Positions 1-7,795 of a DNA stretch of 64,000 nt are shown piece by piece. Made by a program: the position numbers and the translations under genes. Each line of letters begins with the position of its first letter. Within the stretch, counting starts at the first letter, position 1. The notes under the pieces are model-generated. The model saw only the letters and a program-made list of their open reading frames with translations. It had not been told where the DNA came from and made no database searches. Source of the stretch: Achromobacter xylosoxidans (GTDB lineage: Bacteria; Pseudomonadota; Gammaproteobacteria; Burkholderiales; Burkholderiaceae_B); the NCBI RefSeq assembly GCF_014490035.1, contig NZ_CP061008.1, positions 1,364,001-1,428,000 of the forward strand, given 5' to 3'.

Positions 1-670
1 GCATGGTGCCGTGGTCATAGGAGGTGAAGGTCAGCGGCGCGATGATCACGCCCGCGATGCCGCCGGCCAGCGCCGCCAGCACGAAGGCTACCGTCACCGA
101 GCGCCGCACGTTGATGCCGACCAGCGCGGCGGCGTCGCGGTCGATGGCGGTTGCGCGCAGGGTCTTGCCCAGCAGGGTGCGTTCGAAGAAGAAATGCGTG
201 CCCAGCATGAAGACCAGCGCCACCCCCATCACCCAGAAACTCTGCGGCGGAATCTGCGCGCCGGCCAGCGGCACCGGCGAGTCGCCCGAGAACGCGGGAT
301 AGCCCATCGGCGTCTTGCCCAGCCCCAGCATCACCAGGCTCTTGGTACAGATGGCCAGGCCGATGCTGAGCAGCGTCACCAGCAGGGGCGCGGGCTTTTT
401 CAGCGGATGGATCACCAGGCGTTCGGACAGGCCGCCCGCCAAGGCCACCAGGGCCACGGCTGCCAGACAGGACAGCCAGAGCGGCAGCTCGGCGACCGCG
501 TAACAGGCCGCCGCCACCATGCCGCCCATCATGACCCATTCGCCCTGGGCGAAGTTGATGGCGTCGGTGCTCTTGAAGATGACGTTGAATCCCACCGCCA
601 CGATGGCGTAGATGCTGCCGGTGGTGATTCCGGCGACCAGCAGTTGGATGATTTGCGCGGACATGTCCAT
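1..670 (-). CDS. Branched-chain amino acid-type ABC transporter permease (LivH family), partial
   Basis: This is the inner-membrane permease of a Liv/HAAT-type ABC importer. The reverse-strand reading opens with ATG at 670 (MDMSAQIIQLLVAG) and stays open for 223 codons to the window edge, so the C-terminus is missing. The N-terminal helix followed by GITTGSIYAIVAVGFNVIFK and then DAINFAQGEWVMMGG is characteristic of LivH permeases, and further hydrophobic segments follow. It begins 20 bases after the stop of the degenerate diiron-type gene, so it belongs to the same operon as the binding protein at 2608-3789. The substrate cannot be told from sequence. LivM and the ATPases presumably lie beyond the edge; this is inferred, not seen. 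Confidence 0.9.
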   Translation of the reverse strand, partial: MDMSAQIIQLLVAGITTGSIYAIVAVGFNVIFKSTDAINFAQGEWVMMGGMVAAACYAVAELPLWLSCLAAVALVALAGGLSERLVIHPLKKPAPLLVTLLSIGLAICTKSLVMLGLGKTPMGYPAFSGDSPVPLAGAQIPPQSFWVMGVALVFMLGTHFFFERTLLGKTLRATAIDRDAAALVGINVRRSVTVAFVLAALAGGIAGVIIAPLTFTSYDHGTM

Positions 671-690
671 GGCAAGGCCCCGGCGCCGGC

Positions 691-1596
691 TCAGTTGGGA
701 CGGCGCGTGGAAAGCGCGATGCCCGGCAGTTCGACGCCGAACTCGGCCAGGCGCCGCGTCACCGTCTCCAGATACGACCACAGGACCTCGTACTCCCGGT
801 CGGCGGACGCGGCGCCCAGGCCGGCCTCGGCCGTCAGCGCGCTGGCTTGGCTTTCGGGGCCGTCGGGTTCCGCCAGCCAGGGGCAGTGATAGCCACGCAG
901 TTCGATATCGTTCAGATAGCCCGACACGGCCTGGGCCACGGCGGCGCGGTCGGCGTCTGACCAGGCTGCCGCGCGTTCGGCCACATAGAGCCAGCCGAAG
1001 GTGGCATGGCGCTCCTTCGCCTGGACGCACTGTTCCAGGATGCGGCGCGCAACCGGTTCCCGGGCATTCTCCAGGTAGGCCCGGAACAGTTCCAGCTCCA
1101 AGCCGTCTTCCACCGCGGCGTGCGTGGCGAAGAAGGCGTCGGCGTTGCAGGCGGCATCCAGCACCTGCCGATGCCGGCACTGGTTGAAGATGGCTTCCTG
1201 CTGCGGACTGGGCGGGCGGTTCAGGTAGCCGCCCAGTAGCGTGGCGTAGCGGTGGAAGCACTCGATCTGCCAGGCTTCCTCGGTGTTGCGCACGGTGAGG
1301 AAGTACTTGGGGTCGGACTCGCGGCCGCTCTCCAGGCACAGGCGCACCAGGAGTGCCGGCGTTTCGCTCAGGCCCGCGTATTCCACCCAGGCGCGGCGGC
1401 TCCAGGTCAGGCGGGCCGCGTCGCGAACCCGCGCATCGAGCGCGCCGAGGTCCAGGCTGGCCCAGGGAATATCGGTCTCCGGCGCCCAGCGCTGCTGCTT
1501 GCCGGTTTCGTACAGTTCGCGGATCGAGGTAATGGACTGCTTGAGCGTCAGCGGGAAGCGGCGCTCAACGGGAATTCTGGTCGTAGCTGCGTTCAT
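691..1596 (-). CDS. Ferritin-like diiron-type protein, degenerate paralogue
   Basis: A 301-residue helical protein of the ferritin-like/diiron oxygenase superfamily, clearly paralogous to its upstream neighbour (shared WSRRAW-x-EY, a matching TIR/TVR...EE...LGGY block, DPVA/EPVAR and HxxFGW). Aligned by eye with that neighbour, only E72, E107 and H197 of the six expected iron ligands remain. The other positions carry Q110 (for His), G165 (for Glu) and K194 (for Glu). An off-register ExxH at residues 112-115 is not equivalent. It is therefore probably unable to bind a normal diiron centre and may be a structural or regulatory partner of the intact copy. Spacing of 15 bases to that copy and 20 bases to livH indicates one transcript. 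Substrate unknown. Confidence 0.75.
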   Translation of the reverse strand: MNAATTRIPVERRFPLTLKQSITSIRELYETGKQQRWAPETDIPWASLDLGALDARVRDAARLTWSRRAWVEYAGLSETPALLVRLCLESGRESDPKYFLTVRNTEEAWQIECFHRYATLLGGYLNRPPSPQQEAIFNQCRHRQVLDAACNADAFFATHAAVEDGLELELFRAYLENAREPVARRILEQCVQAKERHATFGWLYVAERAAAWSDADRAAVAQAVSGYLNDIELRGYHCPWLAEPDGPESQASALTAEAGLGAASADREYEVLWSYLETVTRRLAEFGVELPGIALSTRRPN

Positions 1597-1611
1597 GACG
1601 GGTCCTCGGAT

Positions 1612-2541
1612 TCAGAATTCGCCGATCTTCGGGTGGTGCAGCAGGGGCAGGTGCACGCCCCAGGGCTCCATCTGGCGGCGCACGCGCTGCACCGTTTCAA
1701 CGAACAGGGGTTTTTCCAGTTCTTCGACCGTGGAGCCGAGGCCGGCTTCCCAGGTGAGCCGGTCCACTTCCATCTCGGCGCGGGAGGCCGGGTTGTCGGG
1801 CGCCAGCCAGGCGCTGTGATAGCCGTTGAGCTCGACCTTTTCCATCATGTTGATCACCGCGTTTTCCACCACCTTGATTTCGGCGGCGGACATCTGCGGA
1901 ATGCGGTGGTCGAGAAAGCGCCAGCCGAACGCGCAGTGCCGCACCTCGTCGCGCATGATGCGGGCGCAGATCTGCTTGGCGACGGGGTCGCGGGTGATCT
2001 CGACCAGGTGGCGGAAGACGTCGAACGCGATTTCCTCGGCGGCGCAGACCAGCGCGGCAAGGATCGCCTCGACCGACACTTCGGGGTCCAGCGCCATCTT
2101 GCGCACGCCATGAGTGGCGACGGACCCTTGGTATGCGGCTTGGGCAGGCTGCTCCATGTAGCCGCCCAGCGCTTCGGCCATGCGGTAGCAGGCTTCGGCG
2201 TGGCGGCTTTCCTCTTGCGAGCGGATGGTGAAGAACAGCCGCAGGTCGGGTTCGCACTTGTCGTGGCAGAAGCGGATCTGCAGGGCCGGGCTTTCCGAGA
2301 TGGCGCCGTATTCGCTCCAGGCGCGGCGGCTCCAGTACTGGCGGGCCGCGTAGCGTTGCTCGGGCGTGTACTGCGTAGCGTCGAACAGATGCCAGTCGAT
2401 GTCGGTGCGCGGGTCCCACTGCTTGACCGTTGCCAGGTGGTAGAGGTCGCGGATCTTGGGGATCCGGGTGTCCAGATCCAGCGGAAAGATGCTCTCTGGA
2501 TCGTCGAGGATCGTACGCGGCTCGGCGCTTGCTACGTTCAT
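1612..2541 (-). CDS. Ferritin-like diiron oxygenase-type protein, intact ligand set
   Basis: A 309-residue all-helical protein with the complete ferritin-like diiron ligand pattern: E77 (in WSEY), E111-x-x-H114 (EESRH), E170 and E199-x-x-H202 (DEVRH followed by CAFGW). This set is typical of AurF-like N-oxygenases, R2-like oxidases and related diiron enzymes, so an O2-dependent oxidation is likely. Which family, and which substrate, cannot be decided from sequence alone. The gene sits between the ABC substrate-binding protein (66 bases upstream) and its degenerate paralogue (15 bases downstream), suggesting that an imported small molecule is its substrate. A TenA/PqqC-like fold is a less likely alternative, because the two ExxH motifs point to metal. 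Confidence 0.8.
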   Translation of the reverse strand: MNVASAEPRTILDDPESIFPLDLDTRIPKIRDLYHLATVKQWDPRTDIDWHLFDATQYTPEQRYAARQYWSRRAWSEYGAISESPALQIRFCHDKCEPDLRLFFTIRSQEESRHAEACYRMAEALGGYMEQPAQAAYQGSVATHGVRKMALDPEVSVEAILAALVCAAEEIAFDVFRHLVEITRDPVAKQICARIMRDEVRHCAFGWRFLDHRIPQMSAAEIKVVENAVINMMEKVELNGYHSAWLAPDNPASRAEMEVDRLTWEAGLGSTVEELEKPLFVETVQRVRRQMEPWGVHLPLLHHPKIGEF

Positions 2542-2607
2542 GACTGCACTCCCTGGTTTGCAGCGCTCGCGGCGCGCGTGAGTGGAGGTTGCGGAGATGG
2601 AACTGCT

Positions 2608-3789
2608 TTACTTGTAGTCGGCCAGCCGGAACTGCCCGTCCCGGTAGCCGAGCATGACGATGTCGTCCTTATCCAGGCCCGAGTGGCGCTGGGGCGAGAA
2701 ATTGAAGACCCCGCCCACGCCCTGGTAGCCGGTGATGGCGGTCAGCTGTTCGCGGGTCTTTTCCTTGTCGCCGCCGCTCTTGTCCAGGGCGGCGCGCGCC
2801 AGCATGATGGCGTCGTAGGTCTGGGCCACGAACTGGTTGGGCTTGCGCTTGTAGCGGGCCTCGAAGCGCTTGCTGAGATCCATGATGCGCGTCTTGATCG
2901 GATCGGCGTCGGGCAGGTCCTGGCCCACCGGGAACTTGACGCTGACCAGCAGCAGGTCCTTGACCGAGTCGCCGGCCAGCTTCATGTAGCGCTGGTCGAC
3001 GAAGCCGTAGCTGTGCACCAGCGTGAGCTTGTCCAGGCCCAGCTGCTGCGCCTGCTTGATGAACACCACGCCAGCCGGGGTGACGGTCCAGCAGATGATG
3101 GCCTGCACCGATGCATTCTTGATGCGCGTGAGCTGCGGGGTCAGGTCGGTGTCGGCGGGGTTGAAGGATTCATACGTGATGTCGATGCCGCGCTTGGCGG
3201 CAAGCCGCTTCATCTGTTCGACGGCGCTCTGGCCGAAGCCGCTGTTGTCGGCCAGCAGGGCGGCGCGCTTGATGCCCTTTTTGTCGAAGTAGTCCAGCAC
3301 CCGGTCGATGACCTGGTCGTCGTCCACGGTGCTCTTGAACACATACTTGCGTTCCGCCACCGGCATCACGATCTGCATCGAGCCTTCGGTGGAGATGAAG
3401 GGCGTGGCGGCCTTGTCCACCATCGGCACCATGGCCATGGCGATGCCGCTCATGTTGCCGCCGCCGACGATGATGTCCACCTTGTCCTGGGACAGCAGCC
3501 GCTTGGTGGCGTTGATGGCCTTGGCGGTCTGGCTTTCGGCGTCGTAGAACACCCATTCGACCTTCTTGCCGCCGATGCCGCCGGCGGCGTTGATATCGTC
3601 GATGGCCATTTCCATGCCGGCCTTCATGTCTTCGCCCAAAAAGGCGGCGGGACCGGTCACGGACAGGATGGATCCTATCCGCACCGTATCCTGCGCGCTG
3701 GCGGCGTGCATGCCCAGCATCAGCGCGGCGGCCGGCAGCGCAATGGCCGCGCGGCGCGAGAACTCCAGAAACGTCTTAATGCAAGTCAT
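2608..3789 (-). CDS. Periplasmic substrate-binding protein of a Liv-type ABC transporter
   Basis: A 393-residue type I periplasmic binding protein (Peripla_BP_6 family). Residues 1-32 form a signal peptide with a hydrophobic core ending in HAASAQ; the mature chain starts with DTVRIGSILSVTGPAAFLGE, the classic opening of LivJ/LivK-type proteins. The motifs IVGGGNMSGIAMAM and TQLTRIKNASVQAI fit the two-lobed fold. ATG 3789 is supported by AGGAGT a few bases upstream. It lies in an operon behind a GntR regulator and ahead of two diiron-type genes and a LivH permease. Relatives bind amino acids, amides, urea or aromatic acids, so the ligand here is open. Confidence 0.93.
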   Translation of the reverse strand: MTCIKTFLEFSRRAAIALPAAALMLGMHAASAQDTVRIGSILSVTGPAAFLGEDMKAGMEMAIDDINAAGGIGGKKVEWVFYDAESQTAKAINATKRLLSQDKVDIIVGGGNMSGIAMAMVPMVDKAATPFISTEGSMQIVMPVAERKYVFKSTVDDDQVIDRVLDYFDKKGIKRAALLADNSGFGQSAVEQMKRLAAKRGIDITYESFNPADTDLTPQLTRIKNASVQAIICWTVTPAGVVFIKQAQQLGLDKLTLVHSYGFVDQRYMKLAGDSVKDLLLVSVKFPVGQDLPDADPIKTRIMDLSKRFEARYKRKPNQFVAQTYDAIMLARAALDKSGGDKEKTREQLTAITGYQGVGGVFNFSPQRHSGLDKDDIVMLGYRDGQFRLADYK

Positions 3790-3862
3790 GGTGCTACTCC
3801 TGTGCCTGATGCGGGATTAGAGGGGTGCAGCAACTTCCACGAACAGCGAAAACGTCGGCGGT

Positions 3863-4708
3863 CTAGTTCTCCGTCGCGCCGGGTGGATTGCGGAACTCGA
3901 GCGAGTCCGACACCTGGTCCGTCTTGCCTGCGCCGTTCAGCAGCGGCACGCGCACCGAGTACCGGACCTGGTCCGCGCGGTAATGCGACAGGCCGGACAT
4001 GACCGGCCGGTCCTGTTTATCGAAATACACCAGGTGCCGCGTCAGGACCGGATCGCCGGGCAAGAGACTGAGGTAATCGGCATGTTCGGCCTGCACCGCG
4101 CCGCCCTCGATCTTGAGGTTGCCGTAGGCCAGTTCGACCTGACGGCCGATCAGCTCCAGCAGGGAGCCGGCTTCGGCCTGGCGGGCGTCAATGTGCGGGA
4201 TGCGATCGGTGCGCACATAGCGGTAGTCGATCGAGATCGGCACCTGTTGGACCGTGCGCAGGCGCAGGATGCTCCAGACCGGCGTGCCGGGCGCCACGTC
4301 CAGTTCGCGCGCTACGGCGGCCGAGGCAGGTTCCTGCGCGCAATGCAGCACCCGCAGGCTGAGGGGGCGGCCATGGGCGGACCATTGGTCGATGAAATCC
4401 ATGGCCGGGCTGAACTGCTCGTCGATCTTGGGGGCGCAGACAAAGGTGCCGGAGCCGCGCACCCGCCGCAGATAGCCTTCGTCCACCAGTTCCTGGATCG
4501 CCTGGCGCACCGTCATGCGGCTGACGTTGAATTGTTCGCTCAGTTCGTGATCGGTGTGGAAGCGGTCGCTTTCCTGCTGCCAGTTCAGGATCATCATCAG
4601 CACGCGCCGCTTGATCTGCACATAGAGCGGCAGAGGGGAGTCGCGGTCCAGCGCCACGGGGCTGCTGGAGACGGGGGACTCGCTGCGGACGTTCGTAAGA
4701 GTGGACAT
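3863..4708 (-). CDS. GntR-family (HutC/UTRA) transcriptional regulator
   Basis: A 281-residue regulator. The N-terminal winged helix-turn-helix spans about residues 26-92 (LYVQIKRRV, HELSEQFNVSRMTVRQAIQEL, GYLRRVRGSGTFV). The C-terminal UTRA effector domain (about 110-255) places it in the HutC subfamily. It is the first gene of the minus-strand operon containing the Liv transporter and diiron genes, and is divergent from the gene at 4810. The intergenic region holds a perfect 16-base palindrome that is a good operator candidate, so autoregulation and control of both directions by an imported ligand or its product is likely. The effector is unknown. Confidence 0.93.
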   Translation of the reverse strand: MSTLTNVRSESPVSSSPVALDRDSPLPLYVQIKRRVLMMILNWQQESDRFHTDHELSEQFNVSRMTVRQAIQELVDEGYLRRVRGSGTFVCAPKIDEQFSPAMDFIDQWSAHGRPLSLRVLHCAQEPASAAVARELDVAPGTPVWSILRLRTVQQVPISIDYRYVRTDRIPHIDARQAEAGSLLELIGRQVELAYGNLKIEGGAVQAEHADYLSLLPGDPVLTRHLVYFDKQDRPVMSGLSHYRADQVRYSVRVPLLNGAGKTDQVSDSLEFRNPPGATEN

Positions 4709-4750
4709 GACAGCTGGTTTCCGGAATATGTATATAGGATTTGTATATTT

Positions 4751-4766
4751 GTCTAGTTAACTAGAC
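4751..4766. promoter_or_regulatory. Perfect 16-bp palindrome, candidate GntR operator
   Basis: GTCTAGTTAACTAGAC is an exact inverted repeat lying in the AT-rich 101-base gap between the divergent GntR gene and the gene starting at 4810. HutC-type GntR regulators are known to favour GT...TA...AC-like palindromes, and this site has that form. AT-rich hexamers that could serve as -10 elements lie on both sides. Assignment to this regulator is inferred from position. Confidence 0.6.
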
Positions 4767-4809
4767 TTTATGATATATTGATTTCGAAAGTCAAGTACGG
4801 ATTAGCGAT

Positions 4810-6099
4810 ATGAATATTTCTACGCTCGACCTTGCGCTGGCGCTTGCGCCGCATAGCCTGGATGCCGTTCTGTCCTTTGATCAGCCCGCCTCGCTGGACC
4901 GGGCGGACGTGCTCATATGGAATCCCGCCGGCCTGTACCCCGTGCTGGAGGCGGCCTGCGAACGCGCCGATCCGCCGGTGCTGGGCGTGGGCGCGTCGGA
5001 ATGGCTGCTGGCTACCAGCCGCCACTGGCGCGAGCAATTCAAGCGCCTGCTGGCCGCGGGCGGCACGCTGGCGGTGCTGGTGCCCGCGCCGCGCACGGTG
5101 GGCGTGCACACCTTGCAGGACATCCTTCCCTACGACTGGTCCGATCCGCTCTGGCCGCGGACGGTGCGCAGCCAGCCGATAGATGGCGATGCGCTGCCGC
5201 GCCAGGCGGGCGAGCCTTTCCGCACGCTCTTCACCGAAGCCGCGCGCTGTTTCCAGCCCTGCGCGACACTGGCCGAGGCGCCGGGCGCAAGCATCCTCGA
5301 GGATGGCCAGGGCATGACGCTGGCGAGCTATGCCAGCGAACCGCCGGGCCGCCTGCTGCTGCTCCCGGCGCTGGCCTCCGATCTGGCGCAGGACGAGGCC
5401 GGCTCGGCGCTGTTCCTGCAGGAGTTGCGCCGCTGCATCGAACGCCTGGGCCAGCGCAGCGGCGTGCGTCTGGCGGGGTGGCTGGACCTGCAGCGCGGCC
5501 CGGCAGACGAGCAATTGCACGCCCGCCGCGCGCAATGCCTGCGCGAGCGCCATGCGCTCGACCTGGAATTGCAGGAACTGGACCGCGCCATGGCCGAACG
5601 GGACTTCTTCAAGCAGCTGCTTGCCGGCGAAGGCCTGGGAGCGGGGCTGGCGGCCGCGGAAGTCTTCCGCCGCAAGAGCGCGCCAGTGCATGCGGACTGG
5701 GTAGAGAAAGACCTGCACATCGTCGAACTCGATCAGCGCAACCTGCTGCTCAAAGTGCGCCTGGCGGACGAGCCGCTGGACGCCGCGGCGCTGCGCCGGC
5801 TGGAAGACGCCCGCGTGCGGGTGGCGGATTACTTTTCCCGGCCCACGTCCATCCTGGTCGCGGACTGCGCCGACAACGCCTTGCCGCCGTCCGCGCGCGC
5901 GCCGCGCCGGCATGCCGTGCTGGAGGGCCTGGACGATGCCTATGTGCTGAACGGGCTGCACCTGTATGGCTGGCATCTGGAAACTTCCGGCGACAGTCCC
6001 GACCGCCTGCTGCAGCGCTTGATGCAGGCGGACGCGGACCTGAGCGATTCCCTGCTGCGCGCGACGCTGCGCGGCCTGACCCCGCTAGCCGACGCCTGA
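4810..6099 (+). CDS. Uncharacterised protein; possible degenerate nuclease-like fold in C-terminal half
   Basis: A 429-residue protein without signal peptide or membrane segments that I cannot assign to a named family. The N-terminal part (about 30-120) looks like an alpha/beta domain (DVLIWNPAGLYP; WREQFKRLLAAGGTLAVLVP). Residues 235-265 are rich in Glu/Arg and probably coiled coil. Residues 265-360 (FFKQLLAGEGL, EKDLHIVELDQRNLLLKVR, TSILVADCADNALPPSAR) resemble by eye the degenerate PD-(D/E)XK-like C-terminal domain of some hypothetical proteins, but the usual E-x-K is not intact (LLLKVR). It is transcribed divergently from the GntR operon and lies 36 bases before the acyl-CoA ligase. Function unknown. 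Confidence 0.7.
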   Translation: MNISTLDLALALAPHSLDAVLSFDQPASLDRADVLIWNPAGLYPVLEAACERADPPVLGVGASEWLLATSRHWREQFKRLLAAGGTLAVLVPAPRTVGVHTLQDILPYDWSDPLWPRTVRSQPIDGDALPRQAGEPFRTLFTEAARCFQPCATLAEAPGASILEDGQGMTLASYASEPPGRLLLLPALASDLAQDEAGSALFLQELRRCIERLGQRSGVRLAGWLDLQRGPADEQLHARRAQCLRERHALDLELQELDRAMAERDFFKQLLAGEGLGAGLAAAEVFRRKSAPVHADWVEKDLHIVELDQRNLLLKVRLADEPLDAAALRRLEDARVRVADYFSRPTSILVADCADNALPPSARAPRRHAVLEGLDDAYVLNGLHLYGWHLETSGDSPDRLLQRLMQADADLSDSLLRATLRGLTPLADA

Positions 6100-6135
6100 A
6101 GGGCGCGGTGAGCGTTTCGCTTCTGTGAGACTCCG

Positions 6136-7773
6136 ATGCCCGCCGACACCCACGACCATCATGCGCAGGATATCGAACGCAACAGCGCCAACCATCTGGC
6201 GCTTTCGCCGCTGACCTTCATCGAGCGCGCGGCGAAGGTCTATCCGGAACGCACCGCCATCGTCCACGGCGCGCTGCGCCGGAGCTGGCGCGAAACCTAT
6301 GCGCGCTGCCGCCGCCTGGCCAGCGGGCTGGCGCGCCTGGGCGTGCGGCCCGGCGATACGGTGGCCGTGATGGCGCCCAACATCCCGGCGCTGTACGAGG
6401 CCCATTTCGGCGTCGCCATGGCGGGCGCGGTGCTCAACGCCCTGAACACCCGGCTGGACGCGGAGACGCTGTCCTTCATCCTGGAGCATGGCGCGGCGGC
6501 GGTGCTGCTGACGGACCGCGAGTACGCGCCCGTCATGGCGCAGGCGCTGGCCAAGACCCGCAGGCGGATCCGCGTGGTGGATATCGACGATCCCGAATAC
6601 GGCGGGCCGGGCGAGCCGATCGGCGAAATGAACTACGAAGCGCTGCTGGAGATGGGCGACGCGGCGGCCGAATTTGCGTGGCCGGAGGACGAATGGCAAT
6701 CGCTGTGCCTGAACTACACCTCCGGCACCACTGGCAGCCCCAAGGGCGTGCTGTACCACCATCGCGGCGCCTATCTGAATGCGATGGGCAACGCCTTGGC
6801 CTGCGATATGCGCCAGCATGCCGTGTACCTCTGGACCCTGCCGATGTTCCACTGCAACGGCTGGAGCTTTCCCTGGACCATCGCGCTGCTGGCGGGAACC
6901 AATGTCTGCCTGCGGCGGGTCGAGGCCGGCGCCATCTTCGACGCCATCCAGGCGCATGGGGTCGATTATTTCTGCGCCGCGCCGGTGGTGCTGGGCATGC
7001 TCATCAACAGCCCGCCCGAAATCAAGCGGCGCGCGATCCGGCCGGTGCAGGTGCTCACCGGCGGCTCTCCGCCTCCGGCCGCCGTCATCGCGGCGATGGA
7101 CGAACTGGGCATAGACGTCACGCACCTGTACGGCCTCACGGAGAGCTACGGTCCGTCGATCAGTTGCGCCTGGCATGAAGCCTGGAGCGACCTGCCGCTG
7201 GATGAACAGGCGGCGCTCAAGGCCCGCATCGGCGTGCGCAAGCACACGATGGAACAGGTCCGCGTGCTGGATCCCGCCACGATGGAACCGGTGCCGCCGG
7301 ACGGCGTTACCGTGGGCGAGATCATGATGCGCGGCAATACGCTCATGAAGGGCTATCTGAAGAATCCGCAGGCCACGGCCGAGGCCTTCGCGGGAGGCTG
7401 GTTTCACACCGGCGATCTGGGCGTGGTGCACCCCGACGGCTACATGCAGATCAAGGACCGCGCCAAGGACATCGTGATATCAGGCGGCGAGAACATATCG
7501 ACCGTCGAGGTCGAGGATGCGTTGTACGCGCATCCCGCCGTACTGGAAGCCGCCGTGGTGGCGCGGCCGGATGCCAAGTGGGGCGAGACGCCTTGCGCCT
7601 TCGTCACGCTGAAGGAGGGCGGCGCCGCGACGGCGGAGGAGCTGGCCAGCTTCTGCCGGGGCCGCCTGGCCGGCTTCAAGGTGCCGCGCACTTTCGTGTT
7701 CGGGCCGTTGCCCAAGACCGCCACGGGCAAGATCCAGAAGTATCTGCTGCGCGAACAGGCGCGACAGCTGTGA
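6136..7773 (+). CDS. Acyl-CoA synthetase (AMP-forming ligase)
   Basis: A 545-residue member of the ANL superfamily that activates a carboxylic acid through an acyl-adenylate to an acyl-CoA. The P-loop-like motif YTSGTTGSPKG is at residues 194-204, followed by YGLTESYGP, the hinge region GDLGVVHPDGYMQIKDRAKD, and the catalytic lysine motif PKTATGKIQKYLLR near the C-terminus. Length and motif spacing resemble medium/long-chain fatty acid or methylmercaptopropionate CoA ligases; the acid is not determined by sequence. It follows the 429-residue gene on the same strand and is divergent from the GntR-Liv-diiron operon, so it may act on a product of that pathway (inference). Confidence 0.92.
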   Translation: MPADTHDHHAQDIERNSANHLALSPLTFIERAAKVYPERTAIVHGALRRSWRETYARCRRLASGLARLGVRPGDTVAVMAPNIPALYEAHFGVAMAGAVLNALNTRLDAETLSFILEHGAAAVLLTDREYAPVMAQALAKTRRRIRVVDIDDPEYGGPGEPIGEMNYEALLEMGDAAAEFAWPEDEWQSLCLNYTSGTTGSPKGVLYHHRGAYLNAMGNALACDMRQHAVYLWTLPMFHCNGWSFPWTIALLAGTNVCLRRVEAGAIFDAIQAHGVDYFCAAPVVLGMLINSPPEIKRRAIRPVQVLTGGSPPPAAVIAAMDELGIDVTHLYGLTESYGPSISCAWHEAWSDLPLDEQAALKARIGVRKHTMEQVRVLDPATMEPVPPDGVTVGEIMMRGNTLMKGYLKNPQATAEAFAGGWFHTGDLGVVHPDGYMQIKDRAKDIVISGGENISTVEVEDALYAHPAVLEAAVVARPDAKWGETPCAFVTLKEGGAATAEELASFCRGRLAGFKVPRTFVFGPLPKTATGKIQKYLLREQARQL

Positions 7774-7795
7774 ATTCGTCGCCGCCGGCGCGGCT

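Noticed and set aside
112..670. A 174-codon minus-strand open frame (15-539) considered as a separate gene
   Set aside because: It is another frame of the livH gene; the livH frame has clear permease motifs and helices while this one is Arg/Gly-rich.
1252..4002. A 916-codon plus-strand open frame across the diiron and binding-protein genes
   Set aside because: It spans three unrelated minus-strand genes, so it can only be a by-product of GC bias.
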